A stretch of 32,884 nucleotides of DNA from Candidatus Omnitrophota bacterium (GTDB lineage Bacteria; Omnitrophota; Gorgyraeia; Zapsychrales; Zapsychraceae): contig JAFGFL010000055.1 in assembly GCA_016931055.1 (NCBI GenBank), forward strand, positions 69,773 to 102,656. Direction: 5' to 3'. This document shows, in pieces, positions 23,468-32,675 of this stretch (the first letter of the stretch is position 1; the number at the start of each line of letters is the position of its first letter). A program made the position numbers and the translations under genes. Below the pieces are notes generated by a model. It did no database searches. It was given only the letters and a program-made list of their open reading frames with translations, and was not told where the DNA came from.

Positions 23468-24541
23468 TTAGAAATCAAGTCGTGTAGGGACAACGATCCT
23501 CCGTCGCAAGCGGGGGGGCATATTCAACATCTGGCCTGTTCCAAGGACAACGGCCGTCAAGGGATCATTGGCAATATGTACCGGCAGACCAGTTTCTTCA
23601 GCAATGCGTTTATCCAATCCGCGCAATAACGAACCGCCTCCGGCCATCACAATGCCGCGATCGATCAGGTCGGCTGATAATTCCGGCGGCGTTTGTTCTA
23701 ATGTTGTTTTTGAAGCATCCACAATGGCCTGGATGGGATCGTGTAATGCCTCTCTGATTTCAACAGAAGTCACTGAGATCGTCTTTGGCAAACCAGATAT
23801 CAGGTCGCGCCCGCGAACATCCATGCTCAGTTCTTCTTCAAGCGGATACGCGGACCCTATGCGGATCTTGATCTCCTCTGAGGTCCTTTCTCCGATCATA
23901 AGGTTATATGTCTTGCGTAAATATTCGACGATCGCTTCATCCATCTCATCTCCGGCGATCCGGATTGATTTTGCATAAACGATACCGCCCAGGGAGATAA
24001 CGGCGAATTCTGTCGTTCCGCCGCCAATATCAATGATCATATTTCCAGCCGGCTCCTCAACCGGCAATCCGACTCCAACAGCCGCAGCTTTCGGTTCCTC
24101 AATAAGATCGACAGACCTTGCCCCGGCGCGTTCGCCGGAATCCCGGACCGCACGCTTTTCAACAGCCGTAATGCCGGAAGGGATGGCGATCACCATGGCC
24201 GGGCTTAACAGCTTCTTCCGGCCATGAACCTTGCGGATAAAGTATTTTAACATCGCCTCGGTGATCTCAAAGTCCGAAATGACCCCGTCCTTCATCGGCC
24301 TGATGGCAATAATATTTGCAGGAGTGCGTCCCAACATCTTTTTGGCTTCCTCTCCAACCGCAACTACCCGATTGGTGTCTTTTTCAATAGCAACAACAGA
24401 AGGCTCGCAAAGGACAACCCCTTCCCCCTTAACAAACACCAGCGTCGTTGCGGTCCCTAAGTCAATGCCGATGTCGTTTGAAAACAATCCGAGGATGTAA
24501 TTAAGAAATTTTCTGAAGAGTTTAAAAATTTTTTGTAACAT
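23468..24541 (-). CDS. mreB: Rod shape-determining actin homologue MreB
   Basis: This is a cytoplasmic actin-like protein that forms membrane-bound filaments guiding lateral wall synthesis. The 357-residue protein has the actin motifs [10 protein letters not shown] (phosphate 1), [18 protein letters not shown] (phosphate 2) and [14 protein letters not shown] (adenosine). It also has the MreB signature [14 protein letters not shown]. The first ~20 residues ([20 protein letters not shown]) form an amphipathic or hydrophobic extension longer than in E. coli, a likely membrane anchor. It has its own promoter and terminator. A GTCCCTA/TAGGGAC inverted repeat surrounds the stop codon. Confidence 0.96.
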   Translation of the reverse strand: MLQKIFKLFRKFLNYILGLFSNDIGIDLGTATTLVFVKGEGVVLCEPSVVAIEKDTNRVVAVGEEAKKMLGRTPANIIAIRPMKDGVISDFEITEAMLKYFIRKVHGRKKLLSPAMVIAIPSGITAVEKRAVRDSGERAGARSVDLIEEPKAAAVGVGLPVEEPAGNMIIDIGGGTTEFAVISLGGIVYAKSIRIAGDEMDEAIVEYLRKTYNLMIGERTSEEIKIRIGSAYPLEEELSMDVRGRDLISGLPKTISVTSVEIREALHDPIQAIVDASKTTLEQTPPELSADLIDRGIVMAGGGSLLRGLDKRIAEETGLPVHIANDPLTAVVLGTGQMLNMPPRLRRRIVVPTRLDF

Positions 24542-24607
24542 GCGTGTTCCCTTTGGGTTAAATTCGTGAGAAAATTTAGAAGATAAAAGCTAGTAAAGAC
24601 TTGGATA

Positions 24608-24636
24608 ATGATATATGAAAAGGAAATGCCTGTCAA
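24608..24636 (-). promoter_or_regulatory. Predicted sigma70 promoter of mreB
   Basis: On the minus strand TTGACA (perfect) and TATCAT are separated by exactly 17 bp. The predicted start near 24601 gives a ~60 nt leader before mreB. It is in the 167 bp gap after aroA. Confidence 0.75.
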
Positions 24637-24708
24637 ACAATTTCTGACAACCTGATCAGAAGGCAGGTGAAAAAATATTAGGGTTAATATGAGAATATAA
24701 AGAAGATG

Positions 24709-26007
24709 TTATTGACTCATGCAAAACATAGCACCGATAGCCTTAAAATCCCTGACAAAGTCCGGATAAGACTTATGGGTGCATTCTATATCCTTAACAC
24801 GCACACCAAGTTTTAATCCTAAAACACAAAATGCCATGGCCAGTCGGTGGTCTTTGTGAGGATCTAATAATCGGCCTCTCTTGTACTTGTCATGAGGATG
24901 GACAATAAGTTCGTCTTTTTTTTCTTCTATCTTCGCCCCCACTTTGATGAGCTCTTTTCGTAAATCAGTAATACGGTCAGATTCTTTACTCCGCACATGG
25001 CCGATATTGAATAACCGTGTTTGTCCCCGCGCGAAAAGGGCTAGAACGATCATGATCGGGACCAAATCAGGGCAATTTTTCAAAGAGAAATTGCCGCCGT
25101 TCAACTCAAACGGTCCCTTAATCTGTATGGCCCCGGGAATTTTTTGAATGTTAACACCCATCCGATCGAGAAAAGGAATGATATGGCTATCAGCTTGAAC
25201 CAACTCGCCTCTGAGATTCCCGCTCAGTGTAACTTCAGAACCAATCAGAGCAGCGGCAGCCATAAGAAATGCCGCCAGGCCATAATCGCAAGGGACAATA
25301 AAATCTTTCAAGCCTTTAAATGTTTGTTTCCCTTTGATCTGATAGCACCGCTCTTCTTTTTTAACGATTTCGATACCGCTTCGTTCAAGGACCTGACGGG
25401 TCATGGTGATATAATCGGTGGAAACTAAACGTTTGCCGCGTAACATCAAACGGGTATCCTGGGCAAGTTGCGGACAAGCGATTAACAGAGACGAAACAAA
25501 TTGAGAGCTTAAACTCCCGTCTATGGCAATATCCCCTCCGCGCATGCCGCCCCCTTTAAGATGAATCGGGACACTTTCGTTTGTTCCCTGTCCCTTAATA
25601 TCGATTCCCATCGCGCGCAAAGTTTCCAACAAGAATGAATTCGGGCGCCCGCGCAAGGTCCCTTCTCCGATGACAGTTGTTTTCTTGCCGCGCAAAGCAA
25701 GTAACGGGAGAAGAAACCGCAAGACCGTTCCTGATTCTCCAACATTGATTCTTGGGCATTGGGACTTGTTCTTATTGGCAACAATTTTCCAACACGACAA
25801 TGGCCCCCGTCTGACCTCTTTAACTTGAGCTCCCAAAGACTTTATAACGCGTATCGCAACTTTGGCATCATCGCTGCGGGAAGGATTGGTGATCGTGGAT
25901 TTTCCGCCGCACGCGGCGATCATAAAGGCGCGGATCGAATAGGATTTCGATGCCGGCAGCTGGACTTTCCCTTTCAAAAAAATCGCGGGCTTAATGGTCA
26001 GGATCAT
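24709..26007 (-). CDS. aroA: 3-phosphoshikimate 1-carboxyvinyltransferase (EPSP synthase)
   Basis: This is the sixth step of the shikimate pathway, joining phosphoenolpyruvate to shikimate 3-phosphate in the cytoplasm. The 432-residue protein shows LPASKSYSIRA near residue 16 (substrate lysine), the PEP loop as GESGTVLRF near 86, SSQFVSSLL near 165, and RSKESDRITDL near 340. All of these are core EPSPS motifs. The PEP loop differs from the common GNAGTxxR form, with Glu-Ser replacing Asn-Ala. The C-terminal HRLAMAF motif is present, so the enzyme looks active. Its ATG overlaps the stop of the coiled-coil gene as TAATG, so the two are cotranscribed. Confidence 0.95.
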   Translation of the reverse strand: MILTIKPAIFLKGKVQLPASKSYSIRAFMIAACGGKSTITNPSRSDDAKVAIRVIKSLGAQVKEVRRGPLSCWKIVANKNKSQCPRINVGESGTVLRFLLPLLALRGKKTTVIGEGTLRGRPNSFLLETLRAMGIDIKGQGTNESVPIHLKGGGMRGGDIAIDGSLSSQFVSSLLIACPQLAQDTRLMLRGKRLVSTDYITMTRQVLERSGIEIVKKEERCYQIKGKQTFKGLKDFIVPCDYGLAAFLMAAAALIGSEVTLSGNLRGELVQADSHIIPFLDRMGVNIQKIPGAIQIKGPFELNGGNFSLKNCPDLVPIMIVLALFARGQTRLFNIGHVRSKESDRITDLRKELIKVGAKIEEKKDELIVHPHDKYKRGRLLDPHKDHRLAMAFCVLGLKLGVRVKDIECTHKSYPDFVRDFKAIGAMFCMSQ

Positions 26008-26996
26008 TATTTTGCTTTGACTTGATCGTTCTTCTTGACACTCTTGACCGATAACGGCGGGACGAGATCCGCGGCAGACATTTCGGGTTGAAGCCGTGTA
26101 ATTTTAATATCACCTAAATAATTATCATTTCGATAGACGGACAAAATATCTCCAACGTCAATGCCATCCATTCCCCCGAGGCTGATAATCACAAATTCCG
26201 TCTCGATATCAACGCTCAAGATGCGCCCTTCTTTAGACCTGTCGAATGCCACCGTTGGCTCTCCCGTCAAAACATCCTCCTGGATATCAGGGATTTCTTC
26301 GGCGTCAATGGTCTCTCCAGGAACAACAACAATTTCTCCCAATTCAACGCCAAGACTTGTTAGCCGTCCGTTGTCCGAGTTCCCTTCAAGCGCATAATCC
26401 TTTGGCTCCTGAGAAATGGCCCCATAAGAGGAATTTTTGTTCGCGGCCTCCTGCGCGACAGATGCCGCTTTTTCTAATTCCGTCATTTTCTCCTGATTCT
26501 GTTCATAAAGCTGTCCCAACTTTTTGGTGCGCTCTCGTTCAGCCTCTAATTGGGCTTCCAATTCCTTGATCTTTTGGTTGGAGACTTCAATATCCGCCGT
26601 CAATCTTTCCTGCACCTCTTCTTTAGCCTTAATCTCACCTGCGAGCCCTTGTTTTGTCGCATTGGCTTCTTCAATTTGTTTCTTTAACGCCACTGTTTCA
26701 ATCTTCATTTCTTCCCGCAGGCCTTTTTCCAGCTCCAACTCATCAGAAAGATCATTAATCCGCCCGTCAGCTTCTTTGTTTTTTTCCTGAAGAAGAAAGT
26801 TTTGTTTCTTCGCTTCATTCAACTGTTCTTCCAATTTTGTTCTTTCGGATTGAAATTCCTCCAATGTGGCTTCGGCCAACTTTCGGCGTTCCGTCTCCTT
26901 TTGGAAGAAAAACAATGAAATGGCAGTCAATGAAATAAGCAGGATGGCTATAATAACGACGAATATCGCCAAGACTTTTCCGGAAGAATTCATCAT
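26007..26996 (-). CDS. Membrane-anchored coiled-coil protein of unknown function
   Basis: I do not recognise a named family. One N-terminal membrane segment (VLAIFVVIIAILLISLTAISLFFF) leads into a long coiled coil, rich in Glu, Lys, Gln and Leu, over roughly 170 residues. An acidic linker and a ~70-residue C-terminal beta-rich domain follow (GRILSVDIETEFVIISLGGMDGI, then VGDILSVYR). That end resembles small barrel domains at the C-terminus of some cell-envelope and flagellar proteins. The ORF track start at 27062 would lie upstream of the predicted transcript start. I chose the ATG at 26996, which has AGGA just upstream; 26993 is also possible. It is coupled to aroA by TAATG. A periplasmic envelope or structural role is likely. 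Confidence 0.75.
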   Translation of the reverse strand: MMNSSGKVLAIFVVIIAILLISLTAISLFFFQKETERRKLAEATLEEFQSERTKLEEQLNEAKKQNFLLQEKNKEADGRINDLSDELELEKGLREEMKIETVALKKQIEEANATKQGLAGEIKAKEEVQERLTADIEVSNQKIKELEAQLEAERERTKKLGQLYEQNQEKMTELEKAASVAQEAANKNSSYGAISQEPKDYALEGNSDNGRLTSLGVELGEIVVVPGETIDAEEIPDIQEDVLTGEPTVAFDRSKEGRILSVDIETEFVIISLGGMDGIDVGDILSVYRNDNYLGDIKITRLQPEMSAADLVPPLSVKSVKKNDQVKAK

Positions 26997-27039
26997 GGTT
27001 TCCTGGAATGAGATGTTTAAGATTGCTAGTAACGTAAAT

Positions 27040-27067
27040 ATTATATGGGAAATCAGAAACAAGTAAA
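27040..27067 (-). promoter_or_regulatory. Predicted promoter of the coiled-coil gene and aroA
   Basis: On the minus strand TTTACT and a perfect TATAAT are 16 bp apart. The start would fall near 27033, about 37 nt before the chosen ATG at 26996, which supports the shorter gene model. Confidence 0.55.
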
Positions 27068-27093
27068 GCTTCTTATGTTATTTCTTGGCGTTC

Positions 27094-27117
27094 AAAAGCG
27101 ACGGCAAAGGCTGTCGC
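27094..27117 (-). terminator. Possible terminator after rluD
   Basis: The minus strand has GCGAC-AGC-CTTT-GCC-GTCGC (8 bp stem with one A-C mismatch) followed by TTTTG. The U-run is short. It lies between the rluD stop and the next promoter, where a terminator would be expected. Confidence 0.45.
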
Positions 27118-27138
27118 CGCCCATAAGAAAAAATCATT

Positions 27139-28044
27139 CTATGGGCCCATCTTTAAGAGAAATTCTTCCGGTGGCCGCGAAGAAAATTCCAGATATTTTT
27201 TTGTCTGCGGGTGGATAAAACCGATCGATTGCGCGTGCAAGGCAAGCCTGGGAAAGCTTTTTGCCTTTCCGTATTTATCGTCGCCTAATATCGGATGCTT
27301 CAGATAGGCCATGTGGACGCGCAATTGATGCGTCCGTCCGGTTTTCGGGAACAGAGAAACAAGCGTAACCCCCTTCTTCCGCTTGATAACGCGATAATAC
27401 GTCACCGATTCTTTGGCATCATCATCGTATTGTACAGACTTTTTCTCCCTATACCGCGGGTGCCGCCCGATCGGGGCATCGACCATTCCCTCATCAAATT
27501 CCATTTCGCCTTCGACCAAAGCCATGTACCGCTTCTTGATCACATGACGTTGAAATTGCTTGGCTAACTTCGTGTGCGTAATGTTGTCTTTCGCAATCAA
27601 CAATAGTCCGGATGTTTCTTTATCTAACCGATGAACGATCCCCGGGCGCATGTCCGTATTGACCTGCGACAACTGAACGGAATGATGAAGCAAGGCGTTG
27701 ACCAAGGTGCCGGAATAACAGCCTTGAGCCGGATGTACGATCATGCCTTTAGGCTTATTGATCACCATCAGATAATCATCTTCATAAAAAATATCTAAAG
27801 GGATGTTCTCCGGTTCGACGTATTGGGGCGTTCTGAAATCCTTGGGGATCTCGACAGAAACATCATCCCCAAATGCAACTTTATGATGCGCCTTAACTAC
27901 GGTCTCGTTGACGCGGACATGGCCGAATTCAATGAGTTTTTGGACGAACGTCCGGGAAGGGGCCTCGGGAAGGACCTGCGTAAGAAAAACATCTAAGCGT
28001 AAATAATCATGCGCTTCATCGACTTTTAGAATATGTATTGCCAT
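27139..28044 (-). CDS. rluD: RluA/RluD-family 23S rRNA pseudouridine synthase
   Basis: This enzyme converts uridine to pseudouridine in RNA; RluD modifies helix 69 of 23S rRNA. An N-terminal S4 RNA-binding domain (about 12-70, SRTFVQKLIEFGHVRVN) is followed by the catalytic domain with HRLDKETSGLLLIAKD near residue 135, containing the catalytic Asp. A late GRTHQLRVHMAYLKHPILGD motif is also present. All are standard for the family. The 301-residue length fits RluD better than the shorter RluA or RluC members, but the exact target is inferred. I chose the ATG at 28044 because AGGA lies 5 nt upstream; the track start at 28050 is inside that ribosome binding site. Confidence 0.9.
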   Translation of the reverse strand: MAIHILKVDEAHDYLRLDVFLTQVLPEAPSRTFVQKLIEFGHVRVNETVVKAHHKVAFGDDVSVEIPKDFRTPQYVEPENIPLDIFYEDDYLMVINKPKGMIVHPAQGCYSGTLVNALLHHSVQLSQVNTDMRPGIVHRLDKETSGLLLIAKDNITHTKLAKQFQRHVIKKRYMALVEGEMEFDEGMVDAPIGRHPRYREKKSVQYDDDAKESVTYYRVIKRKKGVTLVSLFPKTGRTHQLRVHMAYLKHPILGDDKYGKAKSFPRLALHAQSIGFIHPQTKKYLEFSSRPPEEFLLKMGP

Positions 28045-28052
28045 AAACATCC

Positions 28053-28082
28053 TGTAGGGACAGGCCTAGAACTGTCCCTACA
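28053..28082. repeat. Perfect palindrome abutting the rluD ribosome binding site
   Basis: TGTAGGGACAG and CTGTCCCTACA form an 11 bp perfect stem with an 8 nt loop in the lgt-rluD gap. No U-run follows. On the minus strand the stem ends directly at the AGGA of rluD, so it might affect rluD translation. The 10-mer TGTAGGGACA also occurs at the end of mreB (23483-23492), suggesting a repeated element in this genome. Confidence 0.7.
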
Positions 28083-28097
28083 TTTCATCTCACAATC

Positions 28098-29015
28098 TTA
28101 AAGCGAATCTTCCGGATTGGAATGCTTGATCAGCATGACATAGGCAAACCCAAACGCAAATAATAAAATGCCTACACTGACGAATTGAAAAACGCTCAAT
28201 CCGAAAAATATTATGTCATGATCCGCTCGGTAAAATTCCACCCCGAACCTCAAGACCGATGTCAAGATGAGATACGACGCAAACACAAGCCCGGGAATCG
28301 TTGAAGACTCCTGGTACCGTTTAAGCACGATAAAAATCATGAGCAGCCCGGCGGTAAGATAAAGTTGGGTCGGATGTAAATAGGCATCGTGCACAGGAAA
28401 GTAAACGCCTCCGGCAACTTCTTTGCCGTAACAACATCCGTTTAAAAAACACCCGATCCTTCCGATCGACTGGCCGAGAGCAAGATACGGCGCGCACAGA
28501 TCCAAGACCTTCGGAAGAAACAATTTTCTTCTTTTGACTAACGATGCCCCCGTCATGCCGCCAAAGATCAATCCTCCTTGCCAGGCCAGGCCGCCCTTCT
28601 GGATCATGATCATTTCATACGGATGATCGATAAAAACCTGATAATTCAGGAGGATATAAAAAATGCGCGCTCCGACGATCCCGCCCACCACAGTCCAAAA
28701 CACAAGATCAAGAATGTTATCGGCTTTGATGCCCTTTCGGCCGGCCTCGCTGACCAGCATCGACGTGCATATCACAACCGCAAGCGCCAGCATTAACCCG
28801 TATGAATAAATCGTAATAGGCGTAAGAATAAGAATCATGGCCGCGACAGCAAGAAATAAAACCCAGAAAAGAACCGTTGTGATCACTTCCCTTTTAATGC
28901 GGCCCAGGCAAGCCATCACGAAGAGAACCGCAATACCTGTTCCTGCGATAATCGCAACGGTCACAAGATACGCGGGGAAATCGATGGGGCCTATTTTGCA
29001 GATAACCGGAAACAT
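28098..29015 (-). CDS. lgt: Prolipoprotein diacylglyceryl transferase
   Basis: This inner-membrane enzyme moves a diacylglyceryl group from phosphatidylglycerol to the lipobox cysteine of prolipoproteins. The 305-residue protein has about seven membrane helices. It has the family signature GRIGCFLNGCCYG, carrying the essential Arg, and the HPTQLYLTAG motif. The usual HGGL motif reads WQGGL here, so the histidine shown to matter in E. coli is Gln. It overlaps lspA by 25 bp. Having Lgt and LspA, the first two steps of lipoprotein maturation, side by side is functionally sensible. Confidence 0.94.
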   Translation of the reverse strand: MFPVICKIGPIDFPAYLVTVAIIAGTGIAVLFVMACLGRIKREVITTVLFWVLFLAVAAMILILTPITIYSYGLMLALAVVICTSMLVSEAGRKGIKADNILDLVFWTVVGGIVGARIFYILLNYQVFIDHPYEMIMIQKGGLAWQGGLIFGGMTGASLVKRRKLFLPKVLDLCAPYLALGQSIGRIGCFLNGCCYGKEVAGGVYFPVHDAYLHPTQLYLTAGLLMIFIVLKRYQESSTIPGLVFASYLILTSVLRFGVEFYRADHDIIFFGLSVFQFVSVGILLFAFGFAYVMLIKHSNPEDSL

Positions 29016-29473
29016 TTCACAGCAATCAGTATGGCGCCGATCGTGATCGCACTATCGGCGACGTTAAACACCGGCCAGACGCGAAGGTCTATGAAATCAA
29101 TAACATAGCCATAGACAATGCGGTCAATGAGATTTCCTATCGCGCCGCCCAATATAAGAGAAAACGCCAGAATATAAACACGGCTTAAAGCTTCGTTGTT
29201 CTGCCGGTAGTAATAAATATTGAAGATCAAAAGGAAGATCGCGATAATCGGGATCACAATAAAAACAATTCCCTGGTCCTTAAAAAACCCGAACGCGATG
29301 CCCGTATTGTGCACCAGCGTCATGTGCAGGATATTGCGGATAACGGGCAGGGATTCCCGATAACCAAGCAGCTCAGAAAAGAACAATTTTGTGACACGGT
29401 CAATAATAACGACGGAAAATGTAGTAATGAGGGTAAAAAGAATGTTGAACTGCGACCGTGTCAGATCCTTCAT
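28991..29473 (-). CDS. lspA: Lipoprotein signal peptidase (signal peptidase II)
   Basis: This inner-membrane aspartic protease removes the signal peptide from lipid-modified prolipoproteins. The 160-residue protein has four hydrophobic segments. The family motifs HNTGIAFGFF, GGAIGNLIDRI and VFNVADSAI include both catalytic aspartates. Its ATG overlaps the stop of the DksA-type gene by 4 bp and its end overlaps lgt by 25 bp. An ileS-lspA order is widespread; here a zinc-finger gene is inserted between them. Confidence 0.96.
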   Translation of the reverse strand: MKDLTRSQFNILFTLITTFSVVIIDRVTKLFFSELLGYRESLPVIRNILHMTLVHNTGIAFGFFKDQGIVFIVIPIIAIFLLIFNIYYYRQNNEALSRVYILAFSLILGGAIGNLIDRIVYGYVIDFIDLRVWPVFNVADSAITIGAILIAVKCFRLSAK

Positions 29474-29853
29474 CTTTTGGTTTCAATCTTCTCCTGGCAC
29501 CTGAGGCAGGTTTCGGTGTACGGAATGGCTTTAAGACGCGCCGCGGGAATGGGTTTCTTACATTCAATACACGCGCCGAAGGTTTTATCGTCAATGCGTT
29601 TGAGGGCCTGTTCAATCCTGTTCAAAACTTCCCGTTCGCTGGAAGCAAGGCCTAAATTAAATTCGCGGTCATACATGTCCGTCGCTACGTCGGCCATATG
29701 CAAAACATGCCCCGAGACATCCCCGGAATCACCATTTTGCGCGCCGGGGTCTTTGGACATGTTGGTAATATCACGCATAAAATTTTCTTTCAGCTTCATC
29801 AAACGCTTCTTGTAGTAATCAATTTTTTTCTTGTCTAGATTATTTTCAGGCAT
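29470..29853 (-). CDS. DksA/TraR-type zinc-finger protein
   Basis: This is a small cytoplasmic protein of the DksA/TraR family; DksA binds the RNA polymerase secondary channel and acts with ppGpp. The 127-residue protein has an N-terminal coiled-coil region (about 5-90) and a C-terminal four-Cys zinc finger (CIEC, 17 residues, CLRC). The acidic DxxDxA tip motif of true DksA is not obvious; VATDMYDRE lies near the finger side. It may therefore be a YocK/YteA-like relative with a different role. I chose the ATG at 29853 over the track start because AGGAG lies 8 nt upstream and the ATG overlaps the ileS stop as TAATG. Confidence 0.87.
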   Translation of the reverse strand: MPENNLDKKKIDYYKKRLMKLKENFMRDITNMSKDPGAQNGDSGDVSGHVLHMADVATDMYDREFNLGLASSEREVLNRIEQALKRIDDKTFGACIECKKPIPAARLKAIPYTETCLRCQEKIETKR

Positions 29854-32675
29854 TAACCAAGCTCCTTTACAATTGCCGTGCAGCGTTGACACAGTGTTTG
29901 ATGTTCCTGATCCTGCCCTACATCTGTTTTATAATTCCAACACCGGCCGCATTTTCGGCCGTCCGCTTTTTCGATCATGATTTCGGTCTTGGCAAATTCC
30001 TCGTTTAATCCCCGGCCAACTTGATCAACCTGATGGATCTCGACCTGGGAAACGATAAAGGCGGCTGGAAGCCCATCCGCGTTTTGTTTCAAGTACTGCA
30101 AATCCCGCGGGCTCGCCGTGTTAAAGATGACCTTTGCTTCCAAAGAGCTTCCAATCTCTCCGGTCCTGCGCTTTTCCTCCAGGGCCTTTAAAACGTGCGG
30201 GCGAAGCGACACCAAAAGATCAAATTTTTCTCTGATGGTATCCTTCCCCCACTCCTGCGGGCAGTCCAGCCATGGCAAGAGATGAACGCTTTGGATGCCG
30301 CGCATCGACGCGCCTTTCGGCATGGCCATAAAGACCTCTTCGGCCGTAAAACAGAAAATGGGAGCGATGATTCTCACCAGATGATTGAGGACATGAAAAA
30401 GAACTGTTTGCGCAGACCTTCTTTCCCGTGAATTGGATTCAAAAGTATACAGCCGATCTTTTAGGATGTCAAGATAAAAACTGGACAAATCCTCATTACA
30501 GAAGGAATAAATACACTTATATACTTTAGCAAATTCATATTTATCAAAATTGTCTTTGGCTTGATCAACAACCGCTTTTAAACGGTGCAAAGTCCAGCGG
30601 TCGATGTCCAGAAGATCTTCAAAAGAGAGCCTATTTTGTTCCGGATCAAAGCCGTTGAGGTTGCCCAGAAGGAACCTCATTGTATTTCGGACCTTGCGAT
30701 AAGCATCGCTCAGGCGGTCTAATGTCTCTTTGGAGATCCGGATATCCTCATTGAAGAGACTGGAAGCTACCCAGGACCTTAAGATATCGGCCCCGCTGTT
30801 TTTGATGATATCCTGAGGAGAGATCACATTGCCCAGGGACTTGGACATCTTGCGCCCTTCCCCATCCACAACGAACCCATGCGTCAATACAGCCTTAAAC
30901 GGCGGTTTATCCTCAATGGCAATAGCCGGGATCAATGAAGATTGGAACCATCCGCGGTGCTGGTCTGATCCCTCTAAATAAAGCTCGATCGGCAATTGAT
31001 CCCGAAGCCTGATTTTTACAACGGCTTGATGGCTGACCCCCGAATCAAACCAGACATCCAGGATATCTTTTGTCTTCTGAAATTCCGTTTTTCCACAGTC
31101 GGGGCACGTGAAGCCTTTTGGGATTAAATCCTTTACATCTTTCTGGAACCATACATCGGTCCCTTCCTTTTTAACTATTTCGGCAAATTGATCAATGACT
31201 TCAGAGAACAATTTATGCTGGCCGCCGCACCCCTTGCATTCCAGTGCAGGGATCGGGACCCCCCAGTGACGCTGACGCGACAGGCACCAGTCGGGACGGG
31301 TCGCCACCATGCCCGAAATGCGTTCTTCACCCGTCGGAGGGATCCACTGCACCTTGTTTTGGATTGCGTCTTTCAGCCTGCCCCTTAAACCCTGATGATC
31401 AATCTTAAGGAACCATTGTTCGGTCGCCCGGAAGATGATCGGGGACTTGCACCGCCAGCAATGGGGATAAGAATGGGTGACATTTTCCGACGCGAACAAG
31501 ACCCCTTCGCGGCGCAAGTCTTCAACAATCTTGTCGTTCGCCTTTAAGACATGTTCTCCTCTGTATTTGCTCGCGGCCTCCGTATAGATGCCCCGGCTGT
31601 CCACGGGCATAAGAACATCCAAGTTATGCCTTAATCCCGTCTCAAAGTCTTCCTGCCCGTGGCCGGGCGCCGTGTGGACCAATCCTGTCCCGTCTTCCCT
31701 GGTCACGTAATCCGCAATCACAACACGGCAATCATTCTTTAAACCGAACGGATGACGATAGCGCAGGCCGGTCAAATCTTCGCCGGAGAATTTCTTTAAA
31801 ACAGCGAACCTTTCGATGCCTGCCTTGCTTAAAATATGTTCCAGCAGAGAACTCTCAACGATCAAGGCCTCGGCCCCAAGATCAACCAGCGCATATTGGA
31901 ATGCTGCATGGACGGCAACGGCAACATTGGCCATCAGGGTCCAAGGCGTCGTTGTCCAGATCAACAGCGACACTTTTTTATTTTCAATTTCTTTGACTTT
32001 AAGAAGATTTTTGTTCCCAACCTCGAATTTGACATAAACCGACGGCGAGGTATGGTCCTCATATTCCACCTCCGCCTCGGCCAGAGCCGTCTCGCAGCGG
32101 AAACACCAGTTGACCGGCTTCAAGCCCCGATAAATATACCCTTTTTTGTTTAATTCTCCCAACGACCTTAAGATCCAATACTCGTATTCAGGGTCCAATG
32201 TCAGATAGGGATTTCCCCAATCCCCGAAAACTCCCAAGCGCTTGAACTGTTCCCGTTGGATACCGACATACTTCATCGCGTACTGATGTGCCTTTTTCCG
32301 GAAATCAACACAATCTACATCCGATTTGCTCAGTTTTAATTCCTTCATAAGTTTGTGTTCAATCGGAAGCCCGTGGCAATCCCAACCCGGAACGTAAAGG
32401 CTGTCAAACCCTTGCATGGTCCTGAACTTAACGGTAATGTCTTTGAGGATTTTGTTTAAGGCATGGCCGATATGGATATCGCCGTTCGCGTATGGCGGCC
32501 CGTCGTGCAGGATGAACGATGGTTTGCCCTCAGCCTGCTTCCTCAGTTTGGCATAGAGGTCTTCCTCGTCCCACTTCTTTAAGAGGGCGGGTTCCTTTTG
32601 GGTCAGGCTGGCACGCATCCCGAATTCGGTTTTCGGCAGGTTCAGCGTTTTTTGATAGTCGACTGTTTTGGTCAT
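29853..32675 (-). CDS. ileS: Isoleucyl-tRNA synthetase
   Basis: This class I aminoacyl-tRNA synthetase charges tRNA-Ile with isoleucine. The 940-residue protein is full length. It has the HIGH motif at 68-71 (within [16 protein letters not shown]), the CP1 editing domain ([16 protein letters not shown] and [15 protein letters not shown]), the KMSKS motif ([10 protein letters not shown]) and an anticodon-binding helical domain. A C-terminal zinc-binding end (CGRCWNY...CQRC) is present, so it is the zinc-containing bacterial type. The ATG at 32675 has no clear ribosome binding site. It is the first gene of the ileS-lspA-lgt-rluD unit. Confidence 0.97.
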   Translation of the reverse strand: MTKTVDYQKTLNLPKTEFGMRASLTQKEPALLKKWDEEDLYAKLRKQAEGKPSFILHDGPPYANGDIHIGHALNKILKDITVKFRTMQGFDSLYVPGWDCHGLPIEHKLMKELKLSKSDVDCVDFRKKAHQYAMKYVGIQREQFKRLGVFGDWGNPYLTLDPEYEYWILRSLGELNKKGYIYRGLKPVNWCFRCETALAEAEVEYEDHTSPSVYVKFEVGNKNLLKVKEIENKKVSLLIWTTTPWTLMANVAVAVHAAFQYALVDLGAEALIVESSLLEHILSKAGIERFAVLKKFSGEDLTGLRYRHPFGLKNDCRVVIADYVTREDGTGLVHTAPGHGQEDFETGLRHNLDVLMPVDSRGIYTEAASKYRGEHVLKANDKIVEDLRREGVLFASENVTHSYPHCWRCKSPIIFRATEQWFLKIDHQGLRGRLKDAIQNKVQWIPPTGEERISGMVATRPDWCLSRQRHWGVPIPALECKGCGGQHKLFSEVIDQFAEIVKKEGTDVWFQKDVKDLIPKGFTCPDCGKTEFQKTKDILDVWFDSGVSHQAVVKIRLRDQLPIELYLEGSDQHRGWFQSSLIPAIAIEDKPPFKAVLTHGFVVDGEGRKMSKSLGNVISPQDIIKNSGADILRSWVASSLFNEDIRISKETLDRLSDAYRKVRNTMRFLLGNLNGFDPEQNRLSFEDLLDIDRWTLHRLKAVVDQAKDNFDKYEFAKVYKCIYSFCNEDLSSFYLDILKDRLYTFESNSRERRSAQTVLFHVLNHLVRIIAPIFCFTAEEVFMAMPKGASMRGIQSVHLLPWLDCPQEWGKDTIREKFDLLVSLRPHVLKALEEKRRTGEIGSSLEAKVIFNTASPRDLQYLKQNADGLPAAFIVSQVEIHQVDQVGRGLNEEFAKTEIMIEKADGRKCGRCWNYKTDVGQDQEHQTLCQRCTAIVKELG

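Noticed and set aside
27000-27062. Longer start of the coiled-coil protein (hydrophobic MFLISHIIFTLL extension)
   Set aside because: It would start inside the predicted -35 box of the promoter at 27040-27067, and a ribosome binding site precedes the later ATG.
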